A stretch of DNA of 64,000 nucleotides from Streptomyces sp. NBC_01460 (GCF_036227405.1 NZ_CP109473.1:1488001-1552000); one strand, 5' to 3'; positions 36,928 through 49,747 are shown, counted from the stretch's first letter. Notes: generated by a model from the sequence alone, not told the origin. A program made the numbers and translations.

Positions 36928-36960
36928 CACACGTCAACACTGCGTATCGGCTCGGTGAAC
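36928..36960 (-). promoter_or_regulatory. PHO-box-like units before glpQ
   Basis: On the minus strand GTTCACCGAGC (36960 to 36950) is followed 22 bases on by GTTGACGTGTG (36938 to 36928), that is two 11-base turns. GTTCACC is the PhoP half-site consensus in streptomycetes. The middle unit does not match, so the site is weak. Confidence 0.3.
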
Positions 36961-37060
36961 CCGATGTGCGGAGAGGCGGTACCCGCGAGTATCGTCCTCA
37001 CCTGCACAGACCCTCGCGAATTCCCGCCCCGGCCGCCCGGCCACGTCACCGGAGGATGCG

Positions 37061-37732
37061 TTGTCCCGACTCACGGTCATCAAGGCAGTGCTCGGACCGA
37101 TCCTGCGCCTGCTCTTCCGGCCCCAGGTGGAAGGCGTCGAGAACATCCCGGGGACCGGGCCGGTGATCCTCGCGGGCAACCACCTGACGTTCATCGACTC
37201 GATGATCATGCCGATCTGCTGCGACCGGCCGGTGTTCTACATCGGCAAGGACGAGTACGTCACCGGCAAGGGCCTCAAGGGCCGGCTGATGGCCTGGTTC
37301 TTCACCGGCTGCGGCATGATCCCGGTGGACCGGGACGGTGGACGCGGGGGCGTCGCGGCGCTCATGACCGGCCGACGGGTGCTGGAGGAGGGCCAGGCCT
37401 TCGCCATCTATCCCGAGGGCACCCGCTCCCCCGACGGCCGGCTCTACCGGGGCCGCACGGGTATCGCGCGGCTGACCCTGATGACCGGCGCGCCGGTGGT
37501 CCCGTTCGCGATGATCGGTACGGACAAGCTGCAGCCGGGCGGCTCCGGCCTGCCCCGCCCGGGCAAGGTCACGGTCCGCTTCGGTGAGCCGATGGAGTTC
37601 TCGCGCTACGAGGGCATGGACCGCGACCGCTACGTCCTGCGGGCGGTGACGGACTCCGTCATGGCCGAGGTCATGCGGCTGTCCGGCCAGGAGTACGTCG
37701 ACATGTACGCCACGAAGGCCAAGGCCGCCTGA
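37061..37732 (+). CDS. 1-acylglycerol-3-phosphate O-acyltransferase (PlsC family)
   Basis: A 223-residue membrane-associated acyltransferase that should make phosphatidic acid from lysophosphatidic acid. The catalytic HX4D motif is NHLTFIDS (His41, Asp46) and the phosphate-binding motif is YPEGTRSPDG. The start codon is TTG; the GGAGG site 5 bases before it fits this frame, whereas the overlapping ATG belongs to another frame. It is divergent from glpQ, also a phospholipid gene. Other lyso-lipid acceptors are possible. Confidence 0.92.
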   Translation: MSRLTVIKAVLGPILRLLFRPQVEGVENIPGTGPVILAGNHLTFIDSMIMPICCDRPVFYIGKDEYVTGKGLKGRLMAWFFTGCGMIPVDRDGGRGGVAALMTGRRVLEEGQAFAIYPEGTRSPDGRLYRGRTGIARLTLMTGAPVVPFAMIGTDKLQPGGSGLPRPGKVTVRFGEPMEFSRYEGMDRDRYVLRAVTDSVMAEVMRLSGQEYVDMYATKAKAA

Positions 37733-37749
37733 GCCGGACGAGTGTGTGG

Positions 37750-37786
37750 GTGGGTGGCCCGGCGCGACGCGCGCCGGGCCACCCAC
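37750..37786. terminator. Two-way hairpin between PlsC and MFS genes
   Basis: GTGGGTGGCCCGGCGCG pairs over 17 bp with CGCGCCGGGCCACCCAC around ACG, 18 bases past the acyltransferase stop. It can end both convergent transcripts. Confidence 0.8.
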
Positions 37787-37853
37787 TCGTTGGGCCACCC
37801 ACTCGTTGGGTCACTCGTCCGGCGTTGGGTCACTCGTCCGGTCACTCGTCCGG
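37776..37853. repeat. Tandem duplications around the MFS stop codon
   Basis: GGGCCACCCACTCGTTGGG occurs at 37776-37794 and 37792-37810 (period 16). TCACTCGTCCGG occurs at 37811, 37830 and 37842. The last copy contains the real MFS stop (TCA, 37842-37844), so the others are duplications of its 3' end. Confidence 0.9.
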
Positions 37854-39389
37854 GATGATGCCCTCCTCGAGCTTCTGGTCACGCAGCAGGAACCACGCCG
37901 CGACCGCCGTCGCGAGCAGCACCACGGCGCCGACCGCCGCCGACACCCGCAGCCCGTTGACGAAGGCCTCCTGCGCCGCGACGACGAGCTCGCTCCCCTG
38001 CTGGGCGGGAAGGCGCTCGGCGGTCTCCACGGCTCCGCCGAGCGATTCGTGGGCCGCCGCGGCGGCGGACGCCGGGACGCCCTCGGGTGTCCCGAAGCCC
38101 TTGTAGACGCCCGTGACGATGGACCCGAGCAGGGCGATACCGAGGGCCGCGCCGAGCTCGTACGCCGTCTCGGACACGGCGGACGCCGATCCGGCCTGCT
38201 CCTTGGGGACGCTGGAGAGGATCACGTCGGAGGTGACGGTGAAGGCGAATCCCGCGCCGACGCCCACCACCAGGAGCAGGACGCCGATCAGCGGGTAGCC
38301 GGTCTCCTTGTGGATCACCGTGACCGTCGCGAGCGACAGGCCGATGGCTCCGAGCCCGAGGGCGACCACGGAGCGGACGGAGTAGTGGCGTGCCACCCGC
38401 CCGGCCAGGAGTCCGGCGGTCACCGCGCCGACGGCGGCGGGCAGTTCGGCGAGCCCGGCCTCGAGCGGGCCCCGCCCCTGGACCAGCTGCAGGAACTGGG
38501 AGAGGAAGAAGACGATCCCGGACAGGCCGAGGATCGTCAGGAGGTCGGCGAGGACCGCGCCGGAGAAGCCCCGGTGGTGGAAGAGCCGCATGTCCAGCAA
38601 CGGGGCGGGCAGCTTCAGCTGACGGCGCACGAACCAGGTGAGCGCCAGCACCCCGCCCACCGCAGCCGCGACGTTCTCCCAACTCACACCATGTGCGGCA
38701 GCCTCCTTGATGGCGTACACGACGCCGATCATGCCGACCAGGGAGAGCCCCACGCTGAGCAGGTCCCAGGGACCCGGCGCCGGGTTCTTGGACTCGGGGA
38801 TCATCTTGATGCCGACGGCGACGAGGACCGCCATCACGGGCAGGTTGATCAGGAAGACCGAGCCCCACCAGAAGTGCTCCAGCAGGAGCCCGCCCACGAC
38901 GGGGCCGACGGCGGCGCCCGCCGAGGCCATGGCGCCCCAGATGCCGACCGCGAGACTGCGTTCGCGCGGGTCGTGGAAGAGGTTGCGGATCAGGGCGAGC
39001 GTGGACGGCATCAGGGTGGCGCCCGCGACACCGAGCAGCGCCCTGGCCACGATCATCATCTCGGGGCTGGAGGCGTAGGCGTTGAGCACGGACACCGCCC
39101 CGAAGGCGGTGGCACCGGTCAGCAGCAGCTTCTTGCGGCCGATCCGGTCACCGAGGCTGCCCATGGAGACGAGGAGCCCGGCGATCACGAAGGAGTAGAC
39201 GTCTCCGATCCAGAGCAGCTGCGTGCCGGTCGGTTCGAGGTCCTCGCTGAGGAACGGGGTCGCCAGCCCGAGGACGGTCGCGTCGACGGCGACCAGCAGC
39301 ACGGCGAGGACGAGGACGGCGAGGGCGATCCACCGGCCCGGATGGTGCGGGTCACCCGTGACGCCCGCCCGCTGATTGGTGCTGCTCAT
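37842..39389 (-). CDS. DHA2-type MFS multidrug exporter (14 helices)
   Basis: A 515-residue drug:proton antiporter. It has 14 predicted helices and the motifs LAVLLVAVDATVLGLATPFL (helix 1, motif D1), GSLGDRIGRKKLLLTG (motif A) and GPVVGGLLLEHFWWGSVFLI (motif C, antiporter). These are typical of EmrB/QacA exporters, probably for toxic compounds or antibiotics. Its start overlaps the tetR stop by 4 bases (ATGA), so TetR presumably represses the pair. Confidence 0.93.
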   Translation of the reverse strand: MSSTNQRAGVTGDPHHPGRWIALAVLVLAVLLVAVDATVLGLATPFLSEDLEPTGTQLLWIGDVYSFVIAGLLVSMGSLGDRIGRKKLLLTGATAFGAVSVLNAYASSPEMMIVARALLGVAGATLMPSTLALIRNLFHDPRERSLAVGIWGAMASAGAAVGPVVGGLLLEHFWWGSVFLINLPVMAVLVAVGIKMIPESKNPAPGPWDLLSVGLSLVGMIGVVYAIKEAAAHGVSWENVAAAVGGVLALTWFVRRQLKLPAPLLDMRLFHHRGFSGAVLADLLTILGLSGIVFFLSQFLQLVQGRGPLEAGLAELPAAVGAVTAGLLAGRVARHYSVRSVVALGLGAIGLSLATVTVIHKETGYPLIGVLLLVVGVGAGFAFTVTSDVILSSVPKEQAGSASAVSETAYELGAALGIALLGSIVTGVYKGFGTPEGVPASAAAAAHESLGGAVETAERLPAQQGSELVVAAQEAFVNGLRVSAAVGAVVLLATAVAAWFLLRDQKLEEGIIPDE

Positions 39390-39937
39390 TTCTCCACGCT
39401 CCGGCGTGCTCCGCCGAGGAGCAACTCGACGATCATGTAGGGGAAGTCCTGCGCGGCGACGCGGCCTGTCTGCACGGACCACGCGCAGCTGCCGATCAGG
39501 CCGTAGAGTGCCTCGGTCAGCCAGGCCGGGGTGAGGTCGATCCGGAACTCGCCGCGCTCCTGGCCGCGGCGGAAGAAGGCGGAGACCCGCGCGTCGAGCC
39601 GGCTCCAGCCCTCGTTGACGTCGTCGCCCTCGAAGAGCTGGTTCTCGGTGACGAGGAAGGACAGCAGCCCCGCACTCGGCTCGACGGCGGCGATCAGACG
39701 CCGGAGCCCGTCCTCGGCGGAGCCCTCGTCGAGCGTGGCGGCATCCAGGGCGGCCTCGAACTCCCTGATCCCCAGGTCCTCCAACGCCCCGACCAGGGCG
39801 TCCCTCCCGGCGAAGTGCCGGTGAAGGGTGGCGCGGCCGATGCCCGCGGCCCGGGCGACCTCGTCCATCGTCGCCGTGGATTTGCGGGTCAGCAGCGCGG
39901 CGGCGCTCCGCAGCACCTGCTCACGATCAAGAGTCAT
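39386..39937 (-). CDS. TetR-family repressor of the adjoining exporter
   Basis: A 183-residue regulator. The N-terminal helix-turn-helix is MDEVARAAGIGRATLHRHFA (residues 24-43) and the rest is an all-helical ligand domain. It is the first gene of a two-gene operon with the MFS exporter. The ATG has no ribosome site, and a TAGTGT -10-like hexamer (39949 to 39944) lies 6 bases before it, so the message may be leaderless. The ligand is unknown. Confidence 0.92.
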   Translation of the reverse strand: MTLDREQVLRSAAALLTRKSTATMDEVARAAGIGRATLHRHFAGRDALVGALEDLGIREFEAALDAATLDEGSAEDGLRRLIAAVEPSAGLLSFLVTENQLFEGDDVNEGWSRLDARVSAFFRRGQERGEFRIDLTPAWLTEALYGLIGSCAWSVQTGRVAAQDFPYMIVELLLGGARRSVEK

Positions 39938-40059
39938 GAGACGACACTAACCCAATTGAGACACCAACGTCCCAGCGACTGAAGCTGGAGGCCTCTCCCC
40001 CGGCACGCGGCCCGCGGAAATCACCCGGTACCGGGCGGCCGAAAGGGCACCATGACGCC

Positions 40060-40560
40060 ATGAAGCCGCTGCTGCTGATCGACATCGACGGTCCGCTGAA
40101 CCCGTACGCGGCACTGGCCCGCACCCCCCTGCCGGAGGGCTACACCCTGCACGAGATGCGGCCGACCGGGTGGAAGGAGGGACCGCCGCTGCCCGTCCTG
40201 CTCAGCCCCGTCCACGGCGACGGGCTGCTCGCCCTCGCCGCGCGGTACGAGCTCGTCTGGGCGACGACCTGGAAGGACGAGGCGAACGAGTGGGTCGGCC
40301 CGCGCATCGGGCTGCCTCCGTTGCCTTACATCGACTGGCCCGCGATGCACGCCGTCAGGGAGGACGGGACGTACTGGAAGACGCGGTACGTCGTCGACCA
40401 CGCGGACGGGAGGCCGTTCGCCTGGGTCGACGACGAGATCTCCGACCCCGACAGGGCCTGGGTGGCGGCGCACCACCCGGGTCGGGCCCTGCTGCTGCGG
40501 GTCGACCCCTGGGTCGGCCTGGTGCGTGAGGACTTCGAGACGCTCGCCGCATGGGCCTGA
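40060..40560 (+). CDS. HAD-fold protein, Swiss-army-knife RNA-repair type
   Basis: A 166-residue HAD-like phosphatase-fold protein. The first motif is LLLIDIDGPLNPYAA (DxDG with the two aspartates at residues 8 and 10), the third-motif region WVDDEISDPDRAW has the acidic pair, and VWATTWKDEANEW follows the second strand. This layout matches the HAD domain found in RNA-repair multidomain proteins, but it stands alone here. No kinase or ligase gene adjoins it. The substrate is unknown. Confidence 0.8.
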   Translation: MKPLLLIDIDGPLNPYAALARTPLPEGYTLHEMRPTGWKEGPPLPVLLSPVHGDGLLALAARYELVWATTWKDEANEWVGPRIGLPPLPYIDWPAMHAVREDGTYWKTRYVVDHADGRPFAWVDDEISDPDRAWVAAHHPGRALLLRVDPWVGLVREDFETLAAWA

Positions 40561-40576
40561 GCCGCTCCGGGCGCGT

Positions 40577-41548
40577 TCAGCTCCAGGGCAGCGAGGCGCG
40601 GTGGCGCCAGTACGCCTCGGGTTCCTCCACCAGGGCGGCGAGCCGGTCCAGCCGGTCCGGGTCCAGGTCGAGCAGCGGCGCGTGCAGGTTGGCCGCCAGC
40701 TGGGTGACGGTGGCCGCACCGGACAGGACGACTCCGGCCCACGGCTGGTGCAGCCCGAGCGCCAGGGCCACGGCGTCGCCGTCCAGCCCCGCCTCGGCGC
40801 CGATCTCCCGGACGACGGCGGGCGCCTCGGTCCCGGCGAGCCGGCCGTTGGCCAGGGCCTCCTTGACGATGACGGTGAGCCCCGCGTCGTGCGCCTCGGC
40901 GAGCGCCGGCCCCGCGGAGGTCTCCAGTGCGTTGTAGGTGGCCTGGACGGTACGGAAGAGGGGCTCGCCGTCCACCGTCACGGCGAGAGCGGCCCGTACG
41001 GCGTCGGCCTGGGCGGGACCGCTCGTGGAGAAGCCGACCGTGGTGCCCCCGGCGGCGAGCTCGGCGAGACGCGCGTGCAGGGCCTTGTCGGTGAGCGCCG
41101 GGCTGTCGGCGGTCACCGAGTGGATCTGGTACAGATCGAGCCGGCCGCCGAGCAGTCCCGCCGTCTCGGCGTGCTGGCGCTCGAAGGTGGCGAGGTCGTG
41201 GTCCTTCACCTCGTGCGTCTCGGCGTCGACGCGCCAGTCGGCGGTGTAGGTGTAGCCCCATTTGCTGCCGACGACGACGTCCGCCGCCTCGGGGCGGGCC
41301 GTCAGCCACTCGGCGAGGAACTCCTCGGCGCGGCCGTAGGAGCGGGCGGCGTCGAAGTAGCGCACGCCCTGGGCGTAGGCCGCGTCCAGGAGTTCGTGGG
41401 TGCGGTCGCGCAGCGCGTCGGCCCCGCGGTCACCGGGCAGATCGCGGTCACGGTGCGGGGTGATGTAGCCGGGCCTGCCGACGGCGGCCAGGCCGAGCCC
41501 GATGTGGGAGGTCGGGGTGGTCGCTCGGTTCAGGCGGGCGAAGGGCAT
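40577..41548 (-). CDS. Aldo/keto reductase
   Basis: A 323-residue NADPH-dependent oxidoreductase with a TIM-barrel fold. The catalytic residues appear as Asp and Tyr in YFDAARSYGRAEEFL, Lys in VVVGSKWGYTYT, and His in LYQIHSVTADSP. The start MPFARLNRAT has GAGGAGCC upstream. It converges with the HAD gene 16 bases away. The carbonyl substrate is unknown. Confidence 0.92.
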   Translation of the reverse strand: MPFARLNRATTPTSHIGLGLAAVGRPGYITPHRDRDLPGDRGADALRDRTHELLDAAYAQGVRYFDAARSYGRAEEFLAEWLTARPEAADVVVGSKWGYTYTADWRVDAETHEVKDHDLATFERQHAETAGLLGGRLDLYQIHSVTADSPALTDKALHARLAELAAGGTTVGFSTSGPAQADAVRAALAVTVDGEPLFRTVQATYNALETSAGPALAEAHDAGLTVIVKEALANGRLAGTEAPAVVREIGAEAGLDGDAVALALGLHQPWAGVVLSGAATVTQLAANLHAPLLDLDPDRLDRLAALVEEPEAYWRHRASLPWS

Positions 41549-41615
41549 CGCGGGCTCCTCTGGGTCGGTCGTTCCGAAACGCCTTCCCGTCAACGTAGCC
41601 CGCGATGCCCGCGAA

Positions 41616-44445
<2,830 letters not shown>

Positions 44446-44486
44446 AACCCCCGGCCCCGCACTCCTGTTCGCACGACAATGGCGTC

Positions 44487-45086
44487 ATGGGAAAGACACA
44501 CGAACGCATCGAGGGCCGGCTCCGCGCCTTCATCGAGGAGCAGCCGCTCTTCTTCACCGCGACCGCGCCCCTGGACGGCGACGGCACGGTCAATCTCTCG
44601 CCCAAGGGCATGAGCGGGTCGCTGGCCGTCGTCGACGAACGGACCGTGGCCTACCTCGACTTCGCCGGCAGCACCGCCGAGACCGTCGCCCATCTCCGGG
44701 AGAACGGGCGCATCACGCTGATGTGGTGCGCCTTCCAGGGCCCGCCCAACATCGTCCGCGTGCACGGCCGCGGTGAGCCGGTGTTCCGTGACGACCCGCG
44801 TTTCGCCGGGCTGCTCCGCCACTTCCCGGACATCGACCCCGCCTCGCACGGGCTGCGCGCGATCATCGTGGTGACGGCCGGACTGATCCGGGACTCCTGC
44901 GGTTACGCGGTGCCGTTCATGTCGTACGACGAGGACCGCACCCTGCACGCCGGCCGTTTCCGGCGTGAGGACGACGAGAGCCTGAGCCGGTACTTCGAGA
45001 AGAAGGACACCATCGCGACGAGCATCGACGGGCTGCCCGGGCTCCCGCTGCCGCTGCCCGCGATGCCCGCGCCCCCGGCGGGGTGA
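44487..45086 (+). CDS. Pyridoxamine-phosphate-oxidase-fold flavin protein
   Basis: A 199-residue split-barrel protein of the FMN/F420-binding group. The core strands are PLFFTATAPLDGDGTVNLSP, TVAYLDFAGSTAETVAHLRE and GRITLMWCAFQGPPNIVRVH. The last is typical of this family (usually GR.TlM...f.gpp.i.Rl.G). It is probably a reductase or oxidase using a flavin cofactor. The start at MGKTHERIEG is the first credible ATG. The substrate is unknown. Confidence 0.85.
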   Translation: MGKTHERIEGRLRAFIEEQPLFFTATAPLDGDGTVNLSPKGMSGSLAVVDERTVAYLDFAGSTAETVAHLRENGRITLMWCAFQGPPNIVRVHGRGEPVFRDDPRFAGLLRHFPDIDPASHGLRAIIVVTAGLIRDSCGYAVPFMSYDEDRTLHAGRFRREDDESLSRYFEKKDTIATSIDGLPGLPLPLPAMPAPPAG

Positions 45087-45150
45087 GGCGCTGGGCCGTA
45101 CGGAGCAGGCGCGGTGGGGGCGGTCCGCCGCGTCCCGTACGGTCCGGAGC

Positions 45151-45852
45151 ATGCGCAGACTCCTGGTGACCGCCTCGGTCCTGCTGGCACTGGCCGGTTC
45201 ACTCGCGGCGCGGCCCGCGGAGCCGCCACCCCTTCCGCAGCGGCTGGCGGACACCGGCGGCGGTACGCAGCTGATCACCGCCGAGGCCCCCGGCACGGAC
45301 TCCACCACGGGCACGGTCACCTGGTGGGAGCTGCGCGGCGGCGACTGGGCGGAGGCGGGTTCGGCGCCCGCCCGCTTCGGGGCGAACGGCCTGGCCGAGG
45401 GCGCGACCCGGACCCAGGGCACGAACACCACGCCCACCGGGCTGTACGACCTTCCGTACGCCTTCGGGACCGGGGCGGCCCCGCCGGGGACCCGCTACCC
45501 GTACCGGCGGATCGGCGCGGACTCGTGGTGGTGCCAGGACAACGCGTCCACGGCCTACAACCGCTGGGTGGAACCGAGGCCCGCCGACTGCCGCGCCGAG
45601 GAGTCCGAGCACCTCGTCACCTACGCCACCCAGTACGCCCGGGCGCTCGTCATCGGGTTCAACTACGACCGGCCGGTACGGGGCAGGGGCGCCGGGATCT
45701 TCCTCCACGTCGACGGGAAGGGCGCGACCGCCGGCTGTGTGTCCGTGCCGGCGGCCGCCATGGAGCGGATCCTGGCCTGGGCCGATCCGGCGCGCCGTCC
45801 GCACCTCGCGGTCGGGACGGCGTCCGGCCCGACCGCGATCACCCGTTACTGA
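45151..45852 (+). CDS. Secreted L,D-transpeptidase-fold (YkuD) protein
   Basis: A 233-residue exported protein. It has a signal peptide [20 protein letters not shown] with cleavage near residue 20. The catalytic motif is [15 protein letters not shown] with His186 and nucleophile Cys196, as in peptidoglycan L,D-transpeptidases. The lysine of GKGATAGC and the preceding [13 protein letters not shown] support the family. It may cross-link or trim cell-wall peptides. Its stop is interlocked with the argR stop (7-base overlap). Confidence 0.88.
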   Translation: MRRLLVTASVLLALAGSLAARPAEPPPLPQRLADTGGGTQLITAEAPGTDSTTGTVTWWELRGGDWAEAGSAPARFGANGLAEGATRTQGTNTTPTGLYDLPYAFGTGAAPPGTRYPYRRIGADSWWCQDNASTAYNRWVEPRPADCRAEESEHLVTYATQYARALVIGFNYDRPVRGRGAGIFLHVDGKGATAGCVSVPAAAMERILAWADPARRPHLAVGTASGPTAITRY

Positions 45853-46391
45853 GGAGCGCGCTCGTTCTGGGCCAGCCGCAGCAGGTGGTCGGCCAGGGCC
45901 TGGCCCCCGTTGGGGTCACGGCTGATCAGCATCAGGGTGTCGTCCCCCGCGATCGTGCCGAGGATCGCCCGGAGTTCGGCCTGGTCGATCGCCGAGGCGA
46001 GGAACTGCGCGGCACCCGGAGGCGTACGCAGGACCACGAGGTTGGCCGAGGCCTCCGCGGAGATGAGGAGCTCGGCGGAGAGCCTGCGCATCCGCTCCTC
46101 CTTGGCCGACCCGCCGAGCGGGGCCTGCGGGGTACGGAACCCGCCCTCGCTCGGCACCGCGTAGATCAGCTCGCCACCGGTGTTGCGGATCTTCACCGCG
46201 CCGAGCTCGTCCAGGTCGCGGGAGAGCGTCGCCTGGGTGACGCTCAGCCCGTCGTCGGACAGGAGCCGGGCCAGCTGGCTCTGCGAGCGCACCGGCTGGC
46301 GGTTCAGGATGTCCACGATCCTGCGGTGGCGTGCTGTGCGGGTCTGTGGCACCGACGGCCCGCCGTGGTCGGTTTCCTGCGCCTCGGTCAT
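45846..46391 (-). CDS. argR: Arginine repressor ArgR
   Basis: A 181-residue repressor that, with arginine, shuts down the arg genes. The N-terminal winged helix contains [20 protein letters not shown] and [12 protein letters not shown]; the SR in the recognition helix is invariant. The C-terminal hexamerisation and arginine-binding domain has the GDDTLMLI motif. The start [10 protein letters not shown] is supported by homologues; it lies 25 bases after argD, so argR is the last gene of argCJBDR and is autoregulated. Confidence 0.96.
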   Translation of the reverse strand: MTEAQETDHGGPSVPQTRTARHRRIVDILNRQPVRSQSQLARLLSDDGLSVTQATLSRDLDELGAVKIRNTGGELIYAVPSEGGFRTPQAPLGGSAKEERMRRLSAELLISAEASANLVVLRTPPGAAQFLASAIDQAELRAILGTIAGDDTLMLISRDPNGGQALADHLLRLAQNERAPQ

Positions 46392-46416
46392 CGTCGTCGC
46401 CTCATTCTCCGGATCG

Positions 46417-47613
46417 TCACTCCCCGGATCGTCCGTCCCCGTAAGCCGCGTCGAGAGCTCCCGGCAGAATCCGCAGGAACGCGTCCACCTCGGCGTCACC
46501 GATGATCAGCGGCGGCATCAGCCGTACGACGTCGGGGGCGGGCGCGTTCACCAGGAGTCCGGCTCCCTGAGCCGCCTGCTGCACCTTCGGTGCGAGGGGC
46601 CCGGTGAGCACGATACCCAGCAGCAGTCCGGAGCCGCGGACGTGGGAGACCAACGGGTGTCCGAGGCCCTCGACGCCGTCCCGGATCCGCTCGCCCAGCC
46701 GCTTCACATCGTCCAGGGTGCCGTCGGCGGCGAGCGTGTCCAGCACCGCGAGACCGGCGGCGCAGGCGACCGGGTTACCGCCGAACGTCGTGCCGTGATG
46801 ACCGGGCTTCAGCAGGTCGGCGGCGGCGCCGAACGCGACGGTGGCGCCGATCGGCAAGCCGCCGCCGAGCCCCTTGGCGAGCGTGACCACGTCGGGCTCG
46901 ACGCCCTGGTGGGCCTGGTGCTCGAACCACTGGCCGCAGCGGCCGATCCCGGTCTGCACCTCGTCCAGGACGAGCAGCGTGCCGGTGGCCCGGGTGATCT
47001 CCCTGGCCGCCTCCAGATAGCCCTTGGGCGGGACGACGACGCCGATCTCACCCTGCACGGGCTCGATGATCAGCAGCGCGGTGTCGGTCGTCACCGCGGC
47101 CCGGAGCGCCTCGACGTCGCCGTACGGCACGTGCGTGACGTCGCCGGGCAGCGGCAGGAACGGGGTGCGCTTGCCCTGCTGGCCGGTCAGGGCGAGGCTG
47201 CCCATGGTCCGGCCGTGGAAGCCGCCGTCGGTGGCGACCATGTGCGTGCGCCCGGTCAGCCGGCCGATCTTGAAGGCCGCCTCGTTGGCCTCGGCGCCGG
47301 AGTTGCAGAAGAAGACCCTTCCGGTGCGCCCGAAGAGCTGGAGCAGCCGCTCGGCGAGCGCGATGGGGGGCTCGGCGGTGTAGAGGTTGGAGACGTGGCC
47401 GAGGGAGGCGATCTGCGTGGAGACCGCCTCGACCACGGCGGGGTGGGCGTGGCCGAGCGCGTTGACCGCGATGCCGCCGACGAAGTCGAGGTACTCGGCT
47501 CCGTCCGCGTCCCACACCCGGGCGCCCGCGCCGCGCACCAGGGGAAGCTGCGGGGTGCCGTAGTTGTCCATCAGCGCACCCTGCCAGCGCTGCGCGTACT
47601 CCTCGTTGCTCAT
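46417..47613 (-). CDS. argD: Acetylornithine aminotransferase
   Basis: A 398-residue PLP enzyme that makes N-acetylornithine from the semialdehyde. The family motifs are [17 protein letters not shown], the PLP-binding [16 protein letters not shown], and [14 protein letters not shown] with the Schiff-base lysine. Its start overlaps the argB stop by 4 bases (ATGA). It is fourth in argCJBDR. Confidence 0.97.
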   Translation of the reverse strand: MSNEEYAQRWQGALMDNYGTPQLPLVRGAGARVWDADGAEYLDFVGGIAVNALGHAHPAVVEAVSTQIASLGHVSNLYTAEPPIALAERLLQLFGRTGRVFFCNSGAEANEAAFKIGRLTGRTHMVATDGGFHGRTMGSLALTGQQGKRTPFLPLPGDVTHVPYGDVEALRAAVTTDTALLIIEPVQGEIGVVVPPKGYLEAAREITRATGTLLVLDEVQTGIGRCGQWFEHQAHQGVEPDVVTLAKGLGGGLPIGATVAFGAAADLLKPGHHGTTFGGNPVACAAGLAVLDTLAADGTLDDVKRLGERIRDGVEGLGHPLVSHVRGSGLLLGIVLTGPLAPKVQQAAQGAGLLVNAPAPDVVRLMPPLIIGDAEVDAFLRILPGALDAAYGDGRSGE

Positions 47614-48536
47614 GACTCCCCCTTCGTTCCGGCCGTCGGGCCGGAGATCGCGTCCGGCACGACCATGGTGCCGATTCCCTCGTCGGTGAAGATCTCCAGC
47701 AGGATCGAGTGCTGGACCCGGCCGTCGATGACACGGGCGGTCTCGACCCCGTTGCGTACGGCGTGGAGGCAGCCCCGCATCTTGGGCACCATGCCGCTGG
47801 AGAGGTCGGGCAGCAGCTTCTCCAGCTCGGTGGCGGTGAGGCGGCTGATGACGTCCTCGCTGTTCGGCCAGTCCTCGTAGAGGCCCTCGACGTCGGTGAG
47901 GACCATGAGCGTCTCGGCGCCCAGCGCCGCGGCGAGCGCGGCGGCGGCGGTGTCGGCGTTGACGTTGTAGACGTGGTTGTCCTCGGCGGAGCGGGCGATG
48001 GAGGAGATGACCGGGATCCGGCCGTCGTCCAGCAGCGCCTGGATCGCGCCCGTGTCTATGGCGGTGATCTCACCGACCCGGCCGATGTCGACCGCCTCGC
48101 CGTCGATCACGGGGCGGTGCTGGACCGCGGTGATCGTGTGGGCGTCCTCGCCGGTCATGCCGACGGCGAGCGGGCCGTGCTCGTTGAGCAGCCCGACGAG
48201 CTCGCGCTGGACCTGTCCGGCGAGCACCATGCGTACGACGTCCATGGCCTCGGGCGTGGTGACACGCAGCCCGGCCTTGAACTCGCTGACCAGGCCCTGC
48301 TTGTCGAGCTGGGCGCTGATCTGCGGGCCGCCGCCGTGCACGACGACGGGCTTGAGGCCGGCGTGCCGCAGGAAGACGACGTCCTGGGCGAAGGCGGCCT
48401 TCAGCTCCTCGTCGATCATGGCGTTGCCGCCGAACTTGATGACGACGGTCTTGCCGTTGTGCCGGGTGAGCCAGGGCAGCGCCTCGATGAGGATCTGTGC
48501 TTTGGGCAGCGCGGTGTGCTTCCTCGCGGCGCTCAT
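47610..48536 (-). CDS. argB: Acetylglutamate kinase
   Basis: A 308-residue amino-acid kinase that phosphorylates N-acetylglutamate, usually the arginine-inhibited step. Motifs are [30 protein letters not shown] and [20 protein letters not shown]. The N-terminal helix ([20 protein letters not shown]) is of the length found in hexameric, arginine-sensitive forms. It overlaps both neighbours by ATGA. Confidence 0.97.
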   Translation of the reverse strand: MSAARKHTALPKAQILIEALPWLTRHNGKTVVIKFGGNAMIDEELKAAFAQDVVFLRHAGLKPVVVHGGGPQISAQLDKQGLVSEFKAGLRVTTPEAMDVVRMVLAGQVQRELVGLLNEHGPLAVGMTGEDAHTITAVQHRPVIDGEAVDIGRVGEITAIDTGAIQALLDDGRIPVISSIARSAEDNHVYNVNADTAAAALAAALGAETLMVLTDVEGLYEDWPNSEDVISRLTATELEKLLPDLSSGMVPKMRGCLHAVRNGVETARVIDGRVQHSILLEIFTDEGIGTMVVPDAISGPTAGTKGES

Positions 48537-49687
48537 GAGCTGTACGCGCTGTTCTCGTGGACGTACTCGGCGGTCAGGTCGTTGGCCCAGATGACGGCGG
48601 ACTCGTCTCCCGCGGAGAGGTCCGCGGTGATCCTGACCTCCCGGTAGCGCATGTCGACCAGGTCGCGGTCCTCGCCGACGCTGCCGTTCTTGCACACCCA
48701 GACATCGTTGATGGCGACGTTCAGCCGGTCGGGCTCGAAGGCGGCCTTCGTGGTGCCGATCGCGGAGAGGACGCGGCCCCAGTTGGGGTCCTCGCCGTGG
48801 ATGGCGCACTTGAGGAGGTTGTTGCGGGCGATGCTCCGGCCCACCTCGACGGCGTCGTCCTCGGTCGCCGCGTTGATCACCTCGATCCGGATGTCCTTGG
48901 ACGCGCCCTCGGCGTCGCCGATCAGCTGGCGGGCGAGGTCGGCGCAGACGCTCTGCACGGCCTGCTCGAACTCGGCCTGGCCCGGGGTGATCCCGCTCGC
49001 CCCGGAGGCGAGGAGCAGCACGGTGTCGTTGGTCGACATGCAGCCGTCGGAGTCGACCCGGTCGAAGGTGGTGCGGGTGGCGGCGCGCAGGGAGGCGTCG
49101 AGCGCGGGGGCCTCGACGTCGGCGTCCGTCGTGAGCACGACCAGCATGGTGGCGAGGCCGGGGGCGAGCATGCCCGCGCCCTTGGCCATGCCTCCGACGG
49201 TCCAGCCGTCGCCGCCGGCGCGGGCCGTCTTGTGGACCGTGTCGGTGGTCTTGATCGCGATGGCGGCCTTGTCACCGCCGTGTTCGCTCAGCGCCTCGGC
49301 AGCCTTCTCCAGGCCGGGCAGGAGCTTGTCCATGGGGAGGAGCAGGCCGATCAGCCCGGTCGAGGCGACCGCGATCTCGCCCGCGCTGTGCCCGGGGAGG
49401 ACCTCGGCGGCCTTCTCGGCGGTGGCGTGGGTGTCCTGGAAGCCCTGCGGGCCCGTACAGGCGTTGGCGCCACCGGAGTTGAGGACGACCGCGGTCACCT
49501 CGCCGCCCTTGACCACCTGTTCCGACCAGAGGACGGGCGCGGCCTTGACGCGGTTGGAGGTGAAGACGCCCGCAGCGGCGCGACGGGGCCCGTTGTTGAC
49601 CACGAGGGCCAGGTCGGGGTGACCGCTCTCCTTGATTCCGGCGGCGATTCCCGACGCCGAGAATCCCTGTGCTGCCGTGACGCTCAC
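48533..49687 (-). CDS. argJ: Bifunctional ornithine acetyltransferase / N-acetylglutamate synthase
   Basis: A 384-residue enzyme that recycles the acetyl group from acetylornithine to glutamate. The precursor cleaves itself before Thr in [20 protein letters not shown], making alpha and beta chains. The GTG start has AGGAG 6 bases before it. The sequence cannot tell whether it also uses acetyl-CoA. It is separated from argC by 88 bases with a small hairpin. Confidence 0.96.
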   Translation of the reverse strand: MSVTAAQGFSASGIAAGIKESGHPDLALVVNNGPRRAAAGVFTSNRVKAAPVLWSEQVVKGGEVTAVVLNSGGANACTGPQGFQDTHATAEKAAEVLPGHSAGEIAVASTGLIGLLLPMDKLLPGLEKAAEALSEHGGDKAAIAIKTTDTVHKTARAGGDGWTVGGMAKGAGMLAPGLATMLVVLTTDADVEAPALDASLRAATRTTFDRVDSDGCMSTNDTVLLLASGASGITPGQAEFEQAVQSVCADLARQLIGDAEGASKDIRIEVINAATEDDAVEVGRSIARNNLLKCAIHGEDPNWGRVLSAIGTTKAAFEPDRLNVAINDVWVCKNGSVGEDRDLVDMRYREVRITADLSAGDESAVIWANDLTAEYVHENSAYSS

Positions 49688-49747
49688 TGCATCTCCTCGT
49701 TCGCTTCTCCGCCCACGCGGCGCGGCGGCGCGGCTTCCGTCGTTGCC

